From Mesotoga sp. (GTDB lineage: Bacteria; Thermotogota; Thermotogae; Petrotogales; Kosmotogaceae): 10,057 nt of DNA. The position numbers and the translations under genes are program-made. The DNA lies in contig WOZY01000181.1 of NCBI GenBank assembly GCA_011620045.1, positions 1-10,057 of the forward strand. The letters run 5' to 3'. Under the pieces are notes generated by a model. It was not told the DNA's origin and made no database searches. It was given only the letters and a program-made list of their open reading frames with translations. Below, in pieces: positions 6,974 to 10,057 of this stretch (position 1 is the stretch's first letter; each line of letters starts with the position of its first letter).

Positions 6974-8288
6974 TCCACCTCTTCAGCTTTTCGTAAAGCG
7001 TGCTCTTACTTATTCCAAGAATCTTTGCCACCTTTGTCTTGTTTCCTTTATGTCGATCGATCAACCACCTAACATAACACTTTTCGAGCTCATCAAGTGT
7101 GACTTCCTCGAATTTGAACTCTGTTTCTTCGGGCTGAACCCGCTCGGGGAGAATTGAATGTGAAAGATTGTCAAGCCTGCCGTTCATTGCAAGAATCGAT
7201 AGGAGTTTGTTTCGAAGTTCACGGATATTTCCTGGCCAATCGTATTCCTTCATCCTTTTGACAAAATTCTCCGGCACTTTGGGGACTTTCTTTAGTCCCA
7301 GTTCATCACACAGCTTCGGTAGAAAGTAGTCTATCAAGAGCGGAATGTCCTCTCTCTTCTCCCTGAGCGGTTCGATCTTTATCATAACAACATTCAATCT
7401 ATAGTACAGATCGCTTCTGAAATCGCCTTTTGCAACGGCCGATTCGAGGTCTCGGTTAGTAGCTGCGACAACCCGGAGATCGAGCTTACGGAAAGAATTA
7501 CCGCCCAGCCTTTGGCTTGACGACGTTTCCAACACTCGAAGCAACTTAACCTGCATCGCAAGTGGCATCTCAGATATTTCATCAAGAAAGAGTGTTCCTC
7601 GGTGTGATTCTTCGATAAGACCAGGCTTCGAATTCAATGCTCCAGTGAAGGCTCCTTTTTCATATCCGAAGAGTTCGCTTTCAAATAGGTTTTCCGGTAT
7701 TGCACCGCAGTTTATCGGAACAAACTTTCTCCTTCCGCTCTGCTGGTGAATGGACCTTGCTACGACCTCTTTGCCCGTACCGCTCTCCCCCTCAAGAAGG
7801 ACCGTCACTTTTTTTTGTGCAATTATGGCGATTGTTTCCCTCAGTTGAAGGATGTTGTTGCTGTTGCCGACTATCTCAACAGACGGTTCAGCAATAATTC
7901 TTTCAGCGAGACTATCCCTCTCCTGAGAAAGCTCTGAAAACTCAATGGCTCTCTTCACTTCAAGAAGTGCATGAGTTAGGTCGAAGGGTTTCTCCAGGAA
8001 ATTGAACGCTCCCTTTCTAACCGCATCTATCGCAGTGTTTATATCCCCATGGGCAGAAACGACTATTACGGGCGTATTAGTCGAAGCTTCAGGGAGAATA
8101 TCGAGTCCTGAACCATCGGGGAGTCTCACGTCCAGAATGAGGCAGTCAAAGAATTCTTCAGATATTTGTTTTTTTGCCTGAGCAAGATTGTAAACCTGAA
8201 CGACTTCGTACCCCTCTTCTTCCAGAGCGGAGCCTAGCAAACCATTAAAGGCGAGATCATCGTCGACTAACAGAACCTTACTCTTCAT
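6930..8288 (-). CDS. NtrC-family sigma-54-dependent response regulator
   Basis: 452 residues, the usual length and domain order. The receiver domain (about 4-118) has the acidic cluster D9-D10-D11, phospho-acceptor D53 in ILDVRLPDGSG, S78 and K100. The AAA+ domain (about 138-375) has Walker A GESGTGKE (167-174), the sigma-54 contact loop GAFTGA (212-217), Walker B GTLFLDEI (231-238), arginine-finger candidates in FRSDLYYRLN (290-299) and sensor II GNIREL (353-358). A Fis-type helix-turn-helix ends the protein (about 413-438, KVAKILGISKSTLYEKLKRW). The phosphorylated protein should oligomerise at an upstream site and drive open-complex formation by sigma-54 polymerase. It overlaps the kinase gene by 11 bases, so the two form a cognate pair. 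The ATG has a perfect AGGAGG 7 bases upstream. Its target promoter is not in this all-coding window. An A8 run precedes Walker A. Confidence 0.96.
   Translation of the reverse strand: MKSKVLLVDDDLAFNGLLGSALEEEGYEVVQVYNLAQAKKQISEEFFDCLILDVRLPDGSGLDILPEASTNTPVIVVSAHGDINTAIDAVRKGAFNFLEKPFDLTHALLEVKRAIEFSELSQERDSLAERIIAEPSVEIVGNSNNILQLRETIAIIAQKKVTVLLEGESGTGKEVVARSIHQQSGRRKFVPINCGAIPENLFESELFGYEKGAFTGALNSKPGLIEESHRGTLFLDEISEMPLAMQVKLLRVLETSSSQRLGGNSFRKLDLRVVAATNRDLESAVAKGDFRSDLYYRLNVVMIKIEPLREKREDIPLLIDYFLPKLCDELGLKKVPKVPENFVKRMKEYDWPGNIRELRNKLLSILAMNGRLDNLSHSILPERVQPEETEFKFEEVTLDELEKCYVRWLIDRHKGNKTKVAKILGISKSTLYEKLKRWNVLESNNNTPEPGF
6975..6982 (-). promoter_or_regulatory. Ribosome binding site of the nucleotidyltransferase fusion, start ambiguous
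   Basis: Minus-strand AGAGGTGG ends one base before the ATG at 6973 (4 bases from its GAGG core) but lies 10 bases from the GAGG core to the TTG at 6967. Spacing slightly favours TTG, which would give MKVITTHRNPD; codon preference favours ATG. The two differ by only two residues. Confidence 0.5.
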
Positions 8289-9618
8289 CCCTTTGCCTCC
8301 TGAAGGTCAATACAAACACGGTTCCCCTTCCTGGAATGCTCCTCATCTTCAATCTTACATCGTTCTCCTCACAGAAATTGTAGACAAGGTACAGTCCCAA
8401 TCCCGATCCTTCGGACTTTGTCGAGAAGAAAGGTTTGAATACATTCTGCAAAGCGGCAGAATCGATGCCTTTTCCCGTATCGGCAATAATCAGCGTAACA
8501 ACCTCTTTAGATGCTCTAACTTTCGAGATGATGGAACTCTCTCCTGGTATGCTTGCTTCAACGGCGTTCATGAGTAGATTCTTGAGAACATTCTCAAGCC
8601 TTCCGCGCTGAATGAGAACGATTCCTTTGTCAAGAGAAACAACTTTGAACTTTATCTTTTTTTCCGAGAAGATCGAAGACATAAAGGAAGCGACTTTCAT
8701 CACTTGTTCGGAAAGATCTACTCTATCGAACTCTTCGCCATATCTGAAGATCTGCAGAATACCCCCAATCCTACTCTGGAATGAGTTGAGTTCTTTCGAA
8801 AGAGTTTCCATATACTCCGGCCTGTTCGTTCTCTTGTAAAGATCAAGTGCCAACTTAACGTTTGCCAGAGGCTGTTTTAGACCATGTGCGAGATCCGCAA
8901 CTGTCTGGGCATCCACTGCGTACCTTCTTGTCTTTTCGAGAAGTTGTTTTGTTTTCCACTGGCTGGTCTTGTCCGTTAGAGTCAGCAGAAACCCGCTCTT
9001 CTTTTTGTGAGCTATCGATACGAGGTAACGTTTCCCCAGCTTCCTGCTGTAAACTTCGTACTGGCCTTCTTGAAGCGGAAAGATAAGACCCGTTCTTCTT
9101 GTAAATCTGTCGATGCGGAGATATCTTCCTCCTTGACTGCCGTAGGAGAAACTCCTAATAAAAGCATCGTTAACGAGATCAAAGTTGCCTTTCTCATCAA
9201 CCGAAACGACAGGAATGTCAAGAGTGTTTAGAAGCTCTGAGTAATCCCTGTATAGTTTTTCGTAATAGTTTCTCTCTTCTTCTATCTGGAGTGAGAGATT
9301 TCTGTAGAAGCCATATATCTCATTAAACTGTCCCTCAAGTTCGCCAATCGATTTCTTTTCGCCAGTGCGGACAAGTCTTATGAGCCTTTCGAGTTGTCTG
9401 ACTAATGTAAGATATACGGTAATAACCGACGCGACCGCCAGGAGAATCACAAGTAACATTCTTTCAAGACTGAAGCCGTAGAAGAGGGAGAATAGAACTC
9501 CCGCTCCCAAGACTACCCCACCAACTATGTAGTGGTAGCCAGGATTGAACAAGCCCTTGTCAGACTTTGACAAGTGTAATGGGTTCCCCCTCTTCAAGAG
9601 AAAGGAACTCTCGGGCAC
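8278..9618 (-). CDS. Membrane-anchored PAS sensor histidine kinase
   Basis: 446 residues from the GTG at 9618. Two membrane helices (about 31-49 and 53-73) are joined by only a few residues, so there is no extracytoplasmic sensor domain. A charged helical linker (about 75-130) leads to a cytoplasmic PAS-like domain (about 128-220, LNTLDIPVVSVDEKGNF). The dimerisation helix contains LAHGLKQPLANV (243-254) with H245 as phospho-acceptor. The ATPase domain has the N box NVLKNLLMNAVEAS (343-356), G1 DTGKGI (380-385), the F box VFKPFFSTKS (393-402) and G2 GSGLGL (404-409). It resembles NtrB/HPK4-type kinases that pair with NtrC regulators, which fits the overlapping regulator downstream. Odd point: Gly follows H245 where Glu or Asp is usual. 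The start is uncertain: the GTG gives a 59-base overlap and its AGGGA abuts the codon, while the TTG at 9573 sits 11 bases after GAGGGGGA and overlaps by 14. Confidence 0.94.
   Translation of the reverse strand: MPESSFLLKRGNPLHLSKSDKGLFNPGYHYIVGGVVLGAGVLFSLFYGFSLERMLLVILLAVASVITVYLTLVRQLERLIRLVRTGEKKSIGELEGQFNEIYGFYRNLSLQIEEERNYYEKLYRDYSELLNTLDIPVVSVDEKGNFDLVNDAFIRSFSYGSQGGRYLRIDRFTRRTGLIFPLQEGQYEVYSRKLGKRYLVSIAHKKKSGFLLTLTDKTSQWKTKQLLEKTRRYAVDAQTVADLAHGLKQPLANVKLALDLYKRTNRPEYMETLSKELNSFQSRIGGILQIFRYGEEFDRVDLSEQVMKVASFMSSIFSEKKIKFKVVSLDKGIVLIQRGRLENVLKNLLMNAVEASIPGESSIISKVRASKEVVTLIIADTGKGIDSAALQNVFKPFFSTKSEGSGLGLYLVYNFCEENDVRLKMRSIPGRGTVFVLTFRRQRDEE
8296..8301 (-). promoter_or_regulatory. 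Consensus ribosome binding site of the response regulator
   Basis: Minus-strand AGGAGG, 7 bases before the ATG at 8288, within the last codons of the kinase gene. It is the only perfect consensus site in the window and suggests that the regulator is translated well, possibly more than the kinase, whose start has a poor site. Confidence 0.65.
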
Positions 9619-10057
9619 TCCCTTTGTTTACAGTGATTTCGAGGAAACCACTTGAATCGAAATGAGCGAGCAGATTCCCCGAATTCACATCATAGTATGT
9701 CTTTCCGAATGTTGCCTTGAAGGGTCTTCTCCCCTTCCCAATTTCAAGAACATCACCCTCCTCGAGGTCATTCCCCAGAGCTACAGGGACGTTCGTTTCA
9801 AGATTTCCAAAGTGATCATAAAATGCGACTTCGCCAACAATAGTATTTCCTTCCCTGACGGGCTTCTTGAATTTCAGATATTCGAAGTTCATCAGTCTTG
9901 AACCCAGCTTTTCCGGTTCCAGTCCGGCGGCTACATGAGCAGCTATGGGAGCGAAAATATCTCTTCCATGAAAGCTTCTGGAGTTCCCCCTGTGATATTC
10001 CTTGTTTTCGAGGTCCCGAATCTCGTGAACTCCGTATTCTTCGGCTGCAAAGGTGAA
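9560..10057 (-). CDS. SAM hydroxide adenosyltransferase, DUF62 family (5' part missing)
   Basis: The frame is open from the window edge to the stop at 9562-9560, so 165 C-terminal codons are visible. The ATG at 9892 is internal, because the family signature lies upstream of it. That signature is SFHGRDIFAPIAAHVAAG (visible residues 28-45), the end of the N-terminal domain, where the His is probably part of the active site. The beta-barrel C-terminal domain follows, with VGEVAFYDHFGNLETNV (74-90) and a final block around DSSGFLEITVNKGSA (134-148). Characterised relatives (COG1912, SAM_HAT in Pfam) hydrolyse S-adenosylmethionine to adenosine and methionine, and are related to the fluorinase and chlorinase. 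A hydroxide role is assumed here by family; halogenase activity is unlikely in this context. The physiological purpose of the family is unclear. It overlaps the kinase gene by 14-59 bases depending on the kinase start. Confidence 0.93.
   Translation of the reverse strand, partial: FTFAAEEYGVHEIRDLENKEYHRGNSRSFHGRDIFAPIAAHVAAGLEPEKLGSRLMNFEYLKFKKPVREGNTIVGEVAFYDHFGNLETNVPVALGNDLEEGDVLEIGKGRRPFKATFGKTYYDVNSGNLLAHFDSSGFLEITVNKGSAREFLSLEEGEPITLVKV

Noticed and set aside
8293..8577. Plus-strand open frame of 94 codons opposite the kinase gene
   Set aside because: The opposite strand encodes the conserved kinase ATPase motifs here. The plus-strand peptide shows no recognisable feature.
9560..9892. 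A separate 110-residue protein starting at the ATG at 9892
   Set aside because: The frame stays open to the window edge, and the family signature SFHGRDIFAP lies upstream of this ATG, so the ATG is internal to a longer gene.
1..10057. CRISPR array, tRNA or rRNA gene, insertion sequence or phage gene
   Set aside because: The window is almost wholly occupied by recognisable or well-formed coding sequence on one strand. No direct-repeat array, cloverleaf, transposase or terminal repeat was seen.

Overview
The window is a gapless, single-strand stretch of bacterial chromosome. All nine genes run on the minus strand, so transcription goes from position 10057 down to 1. Most neighbours overlap by 3 to 59 bases and the largest gap is 14 bases. 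I see no intergenic promoter, terminator, RNA gene, CRISPR array, insertion sequence or strand switch, so this is probably the interior of one long operon whose promoter and terminator both lie outside the window. The likely source is a member of the Thermotogota, most plausibly a Mesotoga/Kosmotoga-like organism. This rests on the DHH-CBS-nucleotidyltransferase fusion known from that phylum, moderate GC content, heavy AGA/AGG arginine use, frequent TTG starts and GGAGGTG-like ribosome binding sites. The genus is inferred from gene style and not from any marker gene.

In order of transcription: (1) the C-terminal 165 codons of a SAM hydroxide adenosyltransferase (DUF62 family), cut by the window edge; (2) a membrane-anchored PAS histidine kinase; (3) an NtrC-type response regulator with an intact sigma-54 contact loop; (4) an 864-residue fusion of a DHH phosphoesterase, two CBS domains and a class II CCA-adding/poly(A) polymerase-type nucleotidyltransferase; (5) an unrecognised lipoprotein; (6) a COG4112-like NUDIX hydrolase; (7) IspE of the MEP isoprenoid pathway; (8) RqcH (NFACT), the bacterial ribosome quality-control factor; (9) the first 64 codons of a small membrane protein, cut by the other edge.

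Functionally the cluster mixes a sensor/regulator pair with tRNA 3'-end synthesis, stalled-ribosome rescue, isoprenoid synthesis and nucleotide hydrolysis. The tight packing implies co-expression and probably translational coupling. The most interesting biological pairing is the CCA-adding enzyme with RqcH, since both act on the tRNA acceptor end. The most unusual sequence features are: non-consensus residues at two DHH-domain motifs; a Gly directly after the phospho-accepting His of the kinase; an intact GAFTGA loop in a phylum whose best-known member is thought to lack sigma-54; a 33-bp near-perfect palindrome inside the NUDIX gene; and in-frame A-run slippery heptamers in the regulator and kinase genes. 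No clearly new defence or mobile system is visible. Most of the window is recognisable core metabolism and signalling.
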